Source of the DNA: Synechococcus sp. MW101C3
Lineage (GTDB): Bacteria; Cyanobacteriota; Cyanobacteriia; PCC-6307; Cyanobiaceae
Reading direction: 5' to 3'
Assembly: GCF_002252635.1 (NCBI RefSeq)
Contig: NZ_NQKX01000008.1
Coordinates: 164,110 to 228,109, forward strand
Length of the DNA stretch: 64,000 nt
Part shown: piece after piece, positions 1-7,544 of the stretch
Layout of the letters: each line of letters starts with the position of its first letter
How positions within the stretch are numbered: position 1 is the first letter of the stretch
Made by a program: the position numbers and the translations under genes
Notes under the pieces: generated by a model
Databases searched by the model: none
Seen by the model: only the letters and a program-made list of their open reading frames with translations
Told to the model about the DNA's origin: nothing

Positions 1-2
1 CG

Positions 3-1136
3 CAGATGGAGCAGAACGGCCTGCTGGAGATCCACATCGATGCCGCCTCCCGCAGCACCCCTACGTTCATCAACGATTTCGTCTACAAGGATGACACCCT
101 CATCCAGGCCCACCGCTGCTACGACATACAGATCCTGCCCACACGCGGCTTTCTTGTGGTGAGCTGGCGCGACGTGACGGATCGCCTCAGGGCCGCACGC
201 ACCCTGGCGAATTCTGCAGCCCTCTATCGCTTGCTCACCGACAACATCGTGGAGGTGGTGATGCTGCTCAATCAGCAGGAGGAGGTGGTGTGGGTGTCTC
301 CTTCCCTGGAGCCGATGACGGGCTGGCGAGAAGACCAATGGAAGGGAAAGACCTTCTGCGAGCTGTTTGTGTCAGCCGAGGGTCGGCCAGAGCCCCTGCA
401 GCTCGATGCCTGGCTAACGCCCCATGGCCCGATTCACCAGGGACGCCTGCGGCTGGCGGATCCCAAGGGAGGCTGGAGCTGGGTGGATCTGAGTGTGAGG
501 CGCCTGCAGGAGGAGGGGCGGCGCAGCGGTGATTCCAGCGCCGCTCCCGAGGGATCGCCGGCTGCGCTGAATCTGCACGAGGGCTATGTGATCACCCTGC
601 AGCCTGTGGATCAGAAGGTGATCGAAGAACAACGACTGCTGCAACGGGCCAACCACGATCCCCTCACCGGCCTTGACAGCCGCGACGCCATCCTCAGCCT
701 GCTGGAGCAACGCCTGCTGGATGACAAGACCCTCAGGGCCCAGCCGCTGGCCCTGCTGTTCTGTGACTGTGATGGGTTCAAGGACATCAACGACAGCTAC
801 GGCCATGCCTGCGGCGATGTGGTGCTGCAGAGCGTGGCGCGGCGCATCCAGCAGGTGATCCGCCACCGTGACCATGCTGGCCGCATCGGTGGCGATGAGT
901 TTCTGGTGATCCTTGATGGGATTCGGGCGTTGGAGCATGCGATCGCGGTGGCAGAGAAGCTGCAAGTGGCGATTTCCAGGCCGGTCCCCTGGGGGGATCA
1001 CAGCATCACCCCCTCCTTCTCCATCGGCGTGGCCCTGCACGGCGCCGGAGAGGATGCGGCCCTGTTCCTCAGGCGAGCCGACCGCAACATGTACGCCGCC
1101 AAAGCAGGCGGCCGCCACAGGGTGGTGGCCCTCTGA
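3..1136 (+). CDS. PAS-GGDEF diguanylate cyclase, 5' end missing
   Basis: Makes cyclic di-GMP from two GTP; a signalling enzyme. The frame is already open at the window edge, and the first ~60 residues end in a segment like the close of a PAS fold (VSWRDVTDR), so the true start lies outside. Counting from the ATG at 6, a second PAS-like domain covers about residues 67-135 and the GGDEF domain about 212-376. The active-site motif is intact (RIGGDEF, GGDEF at 295-299), and an RHRD sequence sits five residues before it, which matches the product-binding inhibitory I-site. So the enzyme should be active and feedback-inhibited. No EAL domain follows; the stop is at 1136. The PAS ligand cannot be read from sequence. 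Confidence 0.93.
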   Translation, partial: QMEQNGLLEIHIDAASRSTPTFINDFVYKDDTLIQAHRCYDIQILPTRGFLVVSWRDVTDRLRAARTLANSAALYRLLTDNIVEVVMLLNQQEEVVWVSPSLEPMTGWREDQWKGKTFCELFVSAEGRPEPLQLDAWLTPHGPIHQGRLRLADPKGGWSWVDLSVRRLQEEGRRSGDSSAAPEGSPAALNLHEGYVITLQPVDQKVIEEQRLLQRANHDPLTGLDSRDAILSLLEQRLLDDKTLRAQPLALLFCDCDGFKDINDSYGHACGDVVLQSVARRIQQVIRHRDHAGRIGGDEFLVILDGIRALEHAIAVAEKLQVAISRPVPWGDHSITPSFSIGVALHGAGEDAALFLRRADRNMYAAKAGGRHRVVAL

Positions 1137-1599
1137 GCCTGGTGCCAGCGCATCATGGCCATCAGGCAGGGCTCTTCGCTGCGGCGGACGCCATCGATGC
1201 AGTGGGTGCCCGCCGGACCGGCAGTGAATGGTGGCGGCGAGGTGTGAGCCGCAGCCTGCTGAATCGAAGGCCTGGATTGAGTGTTGAGGGGAAAGAGAGG
1301 TGCCGAGAAGGGAGAGGAGTGCTGAGAAGCGACGAAGACTGCTGCGTAGCGCGAAGATTGCTGCGTAGAACGAGGATTGGAGTTCTGATTGGTGTGGCTG
1401 AGCAGTGAGTACCCGGTTGTGGGTTGTGTGTCTTTGTTCAGCGCTTGAGTGTAACGTTGAGTGGCGCAGTGCTCAGTTTGCGCTGCGGAGTGAATGGTTT
1501 GTGTGCTGAAAGACCCAGGCGGAGCCCTTCTGAAGCTGGCTCCCCACCATCCGCTGCGCCCGCTCATCCTTATTCTGCAGCATCTTTACTCACCCCTCC
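1137..1599. other. 463-bp intergenic region with a short direct repeat
   Basis: No convincing gene. Reading frames here are short and lack family features. A 17-bp direct repeat with one mismatch (CGAAGAYTGCTGCGTAG) occurs at 1333-1349 and 1352-1368. The 3' part should hold the promoter of the DUF4336 gene, but no promoter was recognised with confidence. Confidence 0.6.
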
Positions 1600-2304
1600 A
1601 TGCTTCGCCTCGTGGCTACGGATCTATGGGTGGCAGAACAGGCGCAGACGTATTTCGGCCTGAGCATCGGCGCCAGGATGTCGGTGATTCGCCTGCAGGA
1701 CACCGGCAACCTGCTCGTTCTTTCTCCGATCGAGCCCACGGCGGAGCTTGTGGACGCACTGACCACACTTGGCCGCATTGGCCATATCGTGGCGCCGAAT
1801 TCCTTCCACCATCTGTATGCCAATGCGTTCAAGCTCTGCTTTCCGCAGGCCAGGTTCTGGGGGTCTGCCGCGCTCAAGGCCAAGTGTCCTGACCTGATGA
1901 TCGATCAGCTGCTGACTGCTGAAGCGCCCTCCCCCTGGCCGGATCTGCTTCTGTGCCAGCTGCAGGGCCTGAACACGATGGCCCCCCTCGGTCCTGTGCC
2001 TCTGGATGAAATTGCCTTGTGCCACGTTCCCAGCCAGACCCTTCTCCTCACCGACAGCGCGTTCAATTTCGACGCCTCTTTCCCCTGGCTCACGCGTTTC
2101 ACGACCCGCATCGCCGGCGGTTTCAATCGCCTGGAGCCCACAATCCTCGAACGCCTCGCCTCATCGGATCGGCGTAGGGTGCGTGCCTCGATCGATGCGG
2201 TGTTGGCGTGGGACTTTGATCGCGTGATCGTTGCCCATGGCGCCATCGTTGAAACCGGCGGCAAGCCCATGCTGGCAGCGGCGTATGCGGGGTTTCGGAG
2301 CTGA
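1600..2304 (+). CDS. DUF4336 domain protein (metallo-beta-lactamase-like fold)
   Basis: A 234-residue protein matching the DUF4336 pattern: an N-terminal strand region (DLWVAEQ), a hydrophobic strand NLLVLSPIEPT, then HIVAPNSFHHLYAN, which resembles the histidine-containing loop of metallo-beta-lactamase-fold proteins, and WDFDRVIVAHGAIV near the C-terminus. In cyanobacteria these are uncharacterised soluble proteins, so no substrate can be given. The ATG at 1600 agrees with the usual short N-terminus. It stands alone on its strand, separated from the arsR unit by about 160 bp, and there is no sign that it belongs to the arsenic module. Confidence 0.85.
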   Translation: MLRLVATDLWVAEQAQTYFGLSIGARMSVIRLQDTGNLLVLSPIEPTAELVDALTTLGRIGHIVAPNSFHHLYANAFKLCFPQARFWGSAALKAKCPDLMIDQLLTAEAPSPWPDLLLCQLQGLNTMAPLGPVPLDEIALCHVPSQTLLLTDSAFNFDASFPWLTRFTTRIAGGFNRLEPTILERLASSDRRRVRASIDAVLAWDFDRVIVAHGAIVETGGKPMLAAAYAGFRS

Positions 2305-2428
2305 TCGCTGGTTCTCACCATTGGTTTGCCTTCTGTGGTGGCCGGCTCAATGGCGCTGGAGACGACCATGCGACCGTGCTGCTGGGGTGTTGCCTGCGAA
2401 CAGCGCCGGTGCACTGGGCCACAAATGC

Positions 2429-2444
2429 ATCAACTAGAATTGAT
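2429..2444. promoter_or_regulatory. ArsR-family operator upstream of arsR
   Basis: ATCAA-N6-TTGAT, a perfect 5-bp inverted repeat with 6-bp spacing, matches the operator form typical of ArsR/SmtB repressors. It lies 22 bp before the GTG start of arsR, so the repressor probably controls its own transcription and that of the downstream arsenite efflux gene. It also argues against the longer reading frame that would start upstream at 2376. Confidence 0.75.
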
Positions 2445-2465
2445 CAACTATGCAGGAATGGTCCC

Positions 2466-2786
2466 GTGAGCGTCGCCACCACGGGCCTGCCGACGGAGCA
2501 GGCGCGCCAACTGCTCAAAGCCCTCGCTGATCCGCTGCGTCTGCAGGTGATCGAGGCCCTCGGCCATGGCGAGCGTTGCGTCTGCGATCTCACCACGGAT
2601 CTGGGCCTGGCGCAATCGAAGCTGTCGTTTCACCTCAAGGTGCTCAAGGAGGCCGGGTTGCTCGCCGATCGCCAGGAGGGTCGCTGGATCTACTACCGCC
2701 TGCGCAGCGAAGCCCTCGTGGCGCTCCAGCACTGGTTGGCGGACCTGTCTGCAGACTGCGCCGCCCCTGCTTCCCCCTGCTGCTGA
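2466..2786 (+). CDS. arsR: ArsR-family metalloid-responsive repressor
   Basis: A 106-residue winged-helix repressor. The segment LLKALADPLRLQVIEAL and the recognition-helix region LGLAQSKLSFHLKVLKEAGLL followed by the wing (GRWIYYRL) are classical for the ArsR family. The motif ERCVCDL corresponds to the ELCVCDL arsenite-binding segment of ArsR proteins, so two cysteines of the As(III) site are visible; a further CC pair closes the C-terminus. The GTG at 2466 was chosen because it follows AGGAA at a suitable distance and leaves the operator at 2429-2444 outside the gene. acr3 downstream supports arsenic control. Binding of As(III) makes such repressors leave DNA; that is family knowledge, not shown here. 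Confidence 0.9.
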   Translation: MSVATTGLPTEQARQLLKALADPLRLQVIEALGHGERCVCDLTTDLGLAQSKLSFHLKVLKEAGLLADRQEGRWIYYRLRSEALVALQHWLADLSADCAAPASPCC

Positions 2787-2789
2787 TCC

Positions 2790-2867
2790 ATGGGCATCTT
2801 CGAGCGATGGCTGAGTGTGTGGGTGGCGTGCATCAACCTTGTGCCATCGGCGCTGATCGATCGGTGA
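2790..2867 (+). pseudogene. Possible remnant of an Acr3 N-terminus between arsR and acr3
   Basis: A 25-codon frame starts 3 bp after the arsR stop and reads MGIFERWLSVWVACI before diverging and stopping. This resembles the first membrane helix region of Acr3 proteins (fragments such as ERYLSLWVALCI). The full acr3 that follows has its own different copy of this region (LLDRFLPLWILLAM). The simplest reading is that an older acr3 was lost by deletion, or that a recombination left its first codons. A random match over such a short stretch cannot be excluded. Confidence 0.4.
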
Positions 2868-2996
2868 GCCGTCGCGCCAGGACCTGATCCACTGCTGAAG
2901 TCGTCCGCTCTCTGCTCGTCCAGGCCTTGATGGCGTGAGCGTCCTTTGGCCGTTCAGCTCGCCAGCTCCCTTGTCCTTCCCATCGCCCTTTCTTGC

Positions 2997-4091
2997 ATGG
3001 CCCCGGAATCCAACGACCATGGCAGACGGGCTGCCGATGACAAGGCCGTCTTGGCCCAGCTGTCGTTGCTCGACCGCTTCCTGCCGCTCTGGATCCTGCT
3101 GGCGATGGGCGGCGGCCTGCTGCTGGGCCGCTTCTTTCCTGCCATCCAGGGTTGGCTTGATGCCGTGAGGATCGGCAACACCTCCCTGCCGATTGCTCTG
3201 GGGCTGCTGCTGATGATGTACCCGGTGCTGGCGAAGGTGCACTACGAGGAGTTGGGCAGGGCGGCGCGGGATCGCCGGCTGCTGAGGCTCTGCTTGGTGT
3301 TGGTCTGGGGTCTGGGGCCGGCACTGATGTTCGTGCTCGCCTGGCTGTTCTTGCCGAACCAGCCGGAGTTCCGCACGGGGCTGATCCTGATCGGCCTGGC
3401 CCCCTGCATCGCCATGGTCTTGATCTGGATCGATCTGGCCAGGGGCGACCGGGAGGCGGCTGCCCTGCTGGTGGCGATCAATTCGATCGTGCAGGTTCTG
3501 GCCTATGCCTTGCTTGGTGGCTTTTACCTGAAGATCCTGCCCGGCTGGTTGGGCCTGGCCACTCAGGACGTGGCGTTTCAGATGGCGGAGATTGCCAAGG
3601 CGGTGCTGGTGTTTCTGGGGCTGCCGCTGGCGGCGGGCTACCTCAGCCGTCGCATCGGCCTCCGGCTCAAGGGACCGCGCTGGTATGAGCAGCGGTTCAT
3701 CCCGTTCATCAGCCCCTTCGCGCTTTACGGCCTGCTGTTCACGATCGTGGTGATGTTCGCCCTGCAGGGCCAGGCGATCACCTCCGACCCGCTCGCAGTG
3801 GCCGGCGTGGCCGTGCCTTTGCTGCTCTACTTCGCGATCATGTGGAGTGTGGCCTTTGCAATGGGCCGGCACAGCGGGCTCAGCTATCCGAAAACGGCAA
3901 CCCTTGCGTTCACCGCCGCCGGCAATAACTTCGAGCTGGCCATCGCCGTGAGCATCAGCGTGTGGGGGGTCAGCTCCCGTCAGGCCTTGGCCGGTGTGAT
4001 CGGTCCGCTGATCGAGGTACCGGTGCTGGTGGCACTTGTGTATGTGTCGTTGTGGTTAAGGCGCCGTTTCGAGGTTCGGGCCATGGGCTGA
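2997..4091 (+). CDS. acr3: Acr3 arsenite efflux transporter
   Basis: An inner-membrane carrier of about 364 residues that exports arsenite using the proton-motive force. Ten hydrophobic helices can be traced. Family hallmarks are present: the conserved cysteine region GLAPCIAMVLIW followed by ARGD, and near the C-terminus FTAAGNNFELAIAV and VIGPLIEVPVLVALVY. The Acr3 cysteine is kept, though the residues around it differ from the commoner ARCIAMVLVWN. An in-frame TTG at 2946 would add 17 residues; the ATG at 2997 gives an N-terminus of usual length, but neither has a clear ribosome-binding site. It follows arsR after about 200 bp that include the remnant at 2790. ArsC and ArsH are not in the window. 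Confidence 0.92.
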   Translation: MAPESNDHGRRAADDKAVLAQLSLLDRFLPLWILLAMGGGLLLGRFFPAIQGWLDAVRIGNTSLPIALGLLLMMYPVLAKVHYEELGRAARDRRLLRLCLVLVWGLGPALMFVLAWLFLPNQPEFRTGLILIGLAPCIAMVLIWIDLARGDREAAALLVAINSIVQVLAYALLGGFYLKILPGWLGLATQDVAFQMAEIAKAVLVFLGLPLAAGYLSRRIGLRLKGPRWYEQRFIPFISPFALYGLLFTIVVMFALQGQAITSDPLAVAGVAVPLLLYFAIMWSVAFAMGRHSGLSYPKTATLAFTAAGNNFELAIAVSISVWGVSSRQALAGVIGPLIEVPVLVALVYVSLWLRRRFEVRAMG

Positions 4092-4253
4092 ATGGCGGCG
4101 CCACAGCCATGCCCAGATCTGAGGCGGTGTGTTGAAAGGTTGGGGTTGCGGTGGCGACTGCCATCTCCGACGTTTGCGAGCGGCAGTAACGGCTGATGGC
4201 GGACTGACACTTCATTCAATTCGCCAGGGTCATCCTGAAAGCATCACAGCCTG

Positions 4254-7145
4254 TTGGCGCCGGTGCTGCTTTCTGCTTCACAGCCGATCTGGTCCCTGCC
4301 GCTGGAGAAGGTGTACCCGGGGCTGCGCACCACCCCAGAAGGTCTCAGCCAGCCGGAGGCGCAGCAGCGGCTGGAGCGTTACGGCGCCAACAGGTTGCCG
4401 CCCCTGAAGCGCCGGTCCCTGGCCCTGCGCTTGCTCGACCAGATGGTCCACTTCATGGCCCTGCTGCTCTGGATCGCCGGGGTGCTGGCCTTCGTGGCGG
4501 GTACGCCGCAGCTGGGTTGGGCGATCTGGGCGGTGGTACTGATCAACGGCCTCTTTTCCTTCTGGCAGGAGTTCCAGGCCGAGCGCACCCTGGCCGCCCT
4601 CACCCGTGCCCTGCCCCGCCAGGTGCAGCTCTGGCGTAACGGCACGCTGGGTTTCCGCTCCGCCGAGGAGCTGGTGGCCGGCGACCGGCTGCTGCTGGAG
4701 GAAGGGGACCGGGTGCCGGCCGATTGCCGGATCAGTGTGAGCCATGAGCTTCGCGTCGATCTTTCAGTGCTGACCGGCGAATCGGCGCCCGTGGCCCGCC
4801 AGGCCATGGACCTGCCGGCTCACCAGGCCGAGCTGCGCCTGCCCACCGGCGAGCGGCCCAACCTGTTGCTGGCGGGCAGCACGATCGCCTCCGGCCGGGG
4901 CGAGGCGTTCGTGTACGCCACCGGCTCTGAAACCGAGTTCGGCCAGGTGGCCCATCTCACGGCCGGCACGCCGCGCAGCGTCAGCACCCTCGAGCAGCAG
5001 GTGGCCCGCATCGTGCACACGATCAGCACGATCGCGCTCACGATGGGCCTGCTCGCCTTCTCCTTGAGCCTGGTGTTCGTGGGCATGACGCCCCTCGAAA
5101 GCCTGGTCTTCGCGATCGGCATCATCGTGGCCAACGTGCCCGAGGGTCTGCTGCCCACCGTCACCCTGGCGCTGGCGTTGAACGTGCAGCGGATGGGCCG
5201 GCGCAAGGCGCTGGTGCGTCGCCTCTCGGCGGTGGAAACACTCGGTTCCGTCAGTGTGATCTGCAGCGACAAGACCGGCACCCTCACCTGCAACCGCATG
5301 GCGGTGGAGGAAACCTGGCTGCCGGTTCCCGGCGAGCAGCTGCATCAGCTGCTGCTGCAAGGGGCCGCCCTCTGCAGCAACGCTCGCCTGGATGCCATCG
5401 GTGCCGTGGGAGATCCCACCGAGACGGCGCTGCTGCAGGCGGCGCAGGCCGCGGGCCTCGATCCGGCGGAGCTGCAGCGCCTTCACCCCCGCCAGCGCGA
5501 GATCCCCTTTGATTCGCACCGGCGGCGCATGACGGTGCTGGTGAGCTGGCCTGACCCACCCCTGGCCATCGCCGCTGGCGACAGCCTGGTGATCACCAAG
5601 GGAGCGCCGCTGGAGGTGCTGGAGCGCTGCGACGCCTGGCTCACCCCTGCCGGCAGCGAACCGCTCGATGCGCGTCGGCGCCTCTGTGTGGTGGCCGCCA
5701 ACGACGACCTGGCCGCCCGGGGCTTTCGGGTGATCGGCGTTGCCCTGCGGGCCGCCGGGGCGGAAGAACTGCAGGCGACGCCAGGAGACCTGCTGGAAAC
5801 GGGCCAGACGCTGCTCGGCCTGCTGGGCCTGTACGACCCGCCCCGCCCCGAAGTGCCCGATGCCATCCGCCGCTGCCGCGACGCCGGCATTCGGGTGACC
5901 ATGGTGACCGGTGACTACGGACTCACAGCCCAGGCGATCGCGCTCCAGATCGGTCTGCTGGAGCCGCCCGCCCCCAATGGTCGCGGAGTCAACAGCCACC
6001 AGGGCAATGGTCAGCACCGACTGTCCGGCGCCGACCCGGTACGGGTGATCGAGGGCTCCACCCTGGCCCAGATCAGCGACGTGCATCTGCGCCAGCTGCT
6101 CAAGTACCGCCACCGACTGGTGTTCGCCCGCATGGCCCCGGAGCAGAAGCTGCGGCTCGTGCAGGCCTACCAGGCCCTGGGTGAGGTGGTGGCCGTCACC
6201 GGCGATGGCGTCAACGACGCCCCGGCCCTGCGTGCCGCTGATGTGGGCCTGGCCATGGGCATTACCGGCACCGATGTGGCCCGCGAGGCGGCCGACATCG
6301 TGCTGCTCGATGACAACTTCGCCACGATCGTGGAGGCGGTCCGCTTCGGCCGCTCGGTGGTGGCGAACATCGGCAAGTTCATCACTTACATCCTGGCCTC
6401 GAACGTGCCCGAGGTCGCGCCGTTCCTGGCAATGGTGGTGCTGCGGATCCCGGCGGCCCTCACCGTGCTGCAGATCCTGGCGGTGGATCTCGGCACCGAC
6501 CTGCTGCCGGCCCTGGGGTTGGGCTCCGAGACCCCCGAGGCGGGGGTGATGCGCCAGCCGCCCCGCCCCCGGGACCTGCCCCTGCTCAACCGGCCCCTAA
6601 TGGTGCGGGCCTATCTGGTGCTGGGTCTGGTGGAAGGACTGAGCGCGATGGCGGGGTACCTGCTGGTGTGGCGCAACAACGGCGTGGACCTGGCCGCCCT
6701 GCAGCAGCTGGCGCCAGACCTGCTCCATCACCGCGCCACCGTTGAGGTGCTGGCGATTCAGCACCAGGCCTCCACCGTGGCCTTCTGCCTGATTGTGGCC
6801 GGCCAAATGGCCGCGCTGCTGGCCTGCCGCAGCGACCGGCGCCCCTTTTGGGAACTTCTGCCCATTCCCAATCCGTTGCTGTGGCTTGGCTTCTTCAGCG
6901 AGCCCGTGGTGGCGGGCCTCCTGGTGCTGGTGGCCCCGATCGCCGCTGTGTTTGAGCTGGCCCGCTTCCCGGTTGGCTACCTCGGCCCGATCGCCCTGGC
7001 TCCCGTGGCGGTGCTGCTCGCCGACACAGTGCACAAGTGGCTGATCCGCAGGCGGCTCAGATGTGCAGGTTCGGGCAGATTTCGCTGCCATCGTCGACAG
7101 GATGGCGCTGCCAGCGGGCCAGCAGCTCCTTCAGCTCCGTCTTGA
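4254..7145 (+). CDS. P-type cation-transporting ATPase (type II)
   Basis: A 963-residue cation pump. Landmarks in order: N-terminal cation-ATPase domain (PEAQQRLERYGANRLP), TGES in the actuator domain at 174-177, the membrane-helix-4 motif NVPEGLLPTVTLALALN, the phosphorylation site DKTGTLT (Asp339), the nucleotide domain, TGDGVNDAPAL of the hinge, and six C-terminal membrane helices. NVPEGL rather than the AIPEGL of Ca2+ pumps is closer to the Na+/K+ and H+/K+ branch, so the ion could be Na+, K+ or Ca2+; it is not one of the CPC-type heavy-metal pumps. The start codon is TTG at 4254 (or GTG at 4263). The last ~30 codons are arginine-rich, poorly conserved in character, and overlap the convergent MerR gene by 89 bp. 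Confidence 0.93.
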   Translation: MAPVLLSASQPIWSLPLEKVYPGLRTTPEGLSQPEAQQRLERYGANRLPPLKRRSLALRLLDQMVHFMALLLWIAGVLAFVAGTPQLGWAIWAVVLINGLFSFWQEFQAERTLAALTRALPRQVQLWRNGTLGFRSAEELVAGDRLLLEEGDRVPADCRISVSHELRVDLSVLTGESAPVARQAMDLPAHQAELRLPTGERPNLLLAGSTIASGRGEAFVYATGSETEFGQVAHLTAGTPRSVSTLEQQVARIVHTISTIALTMGLLAFSLSLVFVGMTPLESLVFAIGIIVANVPEGLLPTVTLALALNVQRMGRRKALVRRLSAVETLGSVSVICSDKTGTLTCNRMAVEETWLPVPGEQLHQLLLQGAALCSNARLDAIGAVGDPTETALLQAAQAAGLDPAELQRLHPRQREIPFDSHRRRMTVLVSWPDPPLAIAAGDSLVITKGAPLEVLERCDAWLTPAGSEPLDARRRLCVVAANDDLAARGFRVIGVALRAAGAEELQATPGDLLETGQTLLGLLGLYDPPRPEVPDAIRRCRDAGIRVTMVTGDYGLTAQAIALQIGLLEPPAPNGRGVNSHQGNGQHRLSGADPVRVIEGSTLAQISDVHLRQLLKYRHRLVFARMAPEQKLRLVQAYQALGEVVAVTGDGVNDAPALRAADVGLAMGITGTDVAREAADIVLLDDNFATIVEAVRFGRSVVANIGKFITYILASNVPEVAPFLAMVVLRIPAALTVLQILAVDLGTDLLPALGLGSETPEAGVMRQPPRPRDLPLLNRPLMVRAYLVLGLVEGLSAMAGYLLVWRNNGVDLAALQQLAPDLLHHRATVEVLAIQHQASTVAFCLIVAGQMAALLACRSDRRPFWELLPIPNPLLWLGFFSEPVVAGLLVLVAPIAAVFELARFPVGYLGPIALAPVAVLLADTVHKWLIRRRLRCAGSGRFRCHRRQDGAASGPAAPSAPS

Positions 7146-7446
7146 GGTGACGCAGATCACGGATCTGGTGATCGATCCGCTCGATCTGGTGCAGGAGCTG
7201 GGCCTGGATGCTGTCGCACGGCAGGGCGCCGGCGTCGTGGACGTTGAGGCAGGCCTGGATCTCCTCCAGCGTGAGCCCCAGGGTTTTCAGCCGCCGGATG
7301 AACTCCAGACGGCGCAGGCTGTGTTCATCGAAGAGGCGATAGCCACCCTCGCTGCGGCCGATCGCCGGCAGCAGGCCCAGGTCTTCGTAATACCGCAGGG
7401 TTTTCACCGGCACGCCGCTGCGCGACGCCAATGCCCCGATTTTCAT
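7057..7446 (-). CDS. MerR-family transcriptional regulator, probably metal-sensing
   Basis: A 129-residue regulator with the MerR N-terminal winged helix (MKIGALASRSGVPVKTLRYY, then GYRLFDEHSLRRLEFI) and the long dimerisation helix. Cysteines at 66, 77 and 124; LPCDSIQAQL and the C-terminal CPNLH arrangement resemble the heavy-metal branch, where cysteines equivalent to Cys77 and the C-terminal cysteine bind the ion. The ATG at 7446 is preceded by AGGGGG; the longer frame from 7485 has an atypical N-terminus. It converges on and overlaps the end of the P-type ATPase. Such regulators often control a neighbouring pump, but this pump is not of the heavy-metal type, so the target is uncertain. 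Confidence 0.9.
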   Translation of the reverse strand: MKIGALASRSGVPVKTLRYYEDLGLLPAIGRSEGGYRLFDEHSLRRLEFIRRLKTLGLTLEEIQACLNVHDAGALPCDSIQAQLLHQIERIDHQIRDLRHLKTELKELLARWQRHPVDDGSEICPNLHI

Positions 7447-7507
7447 TCCCCCTTGCCCCACGGCGGGACGCGCCATCGATCCCACTCTCCATTCGGCCGG
7501 TGAAGCT

Positions 7508-7523
7508 AGCGGCTGGAGCCGCT
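7508..7523. promoter_or_regulatory. Dyad between merR-type gene and ileS end, possible operator
   Basis: AGCGGCT-GG-AGCCGCT is a 7-bp perfect inverted repeat about 60 bp upstream of the MerR-type start. MerR regulators bind dyads within a promoter of extended spacing, so autoregulation is possible. It could equally be the end-of-transcript hairpin for ileS read-through; no uridine tract is seen. Confidence 0.35.
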
Positions 7524-7544
7524 GATTCCGCCATCTGTGAATGG

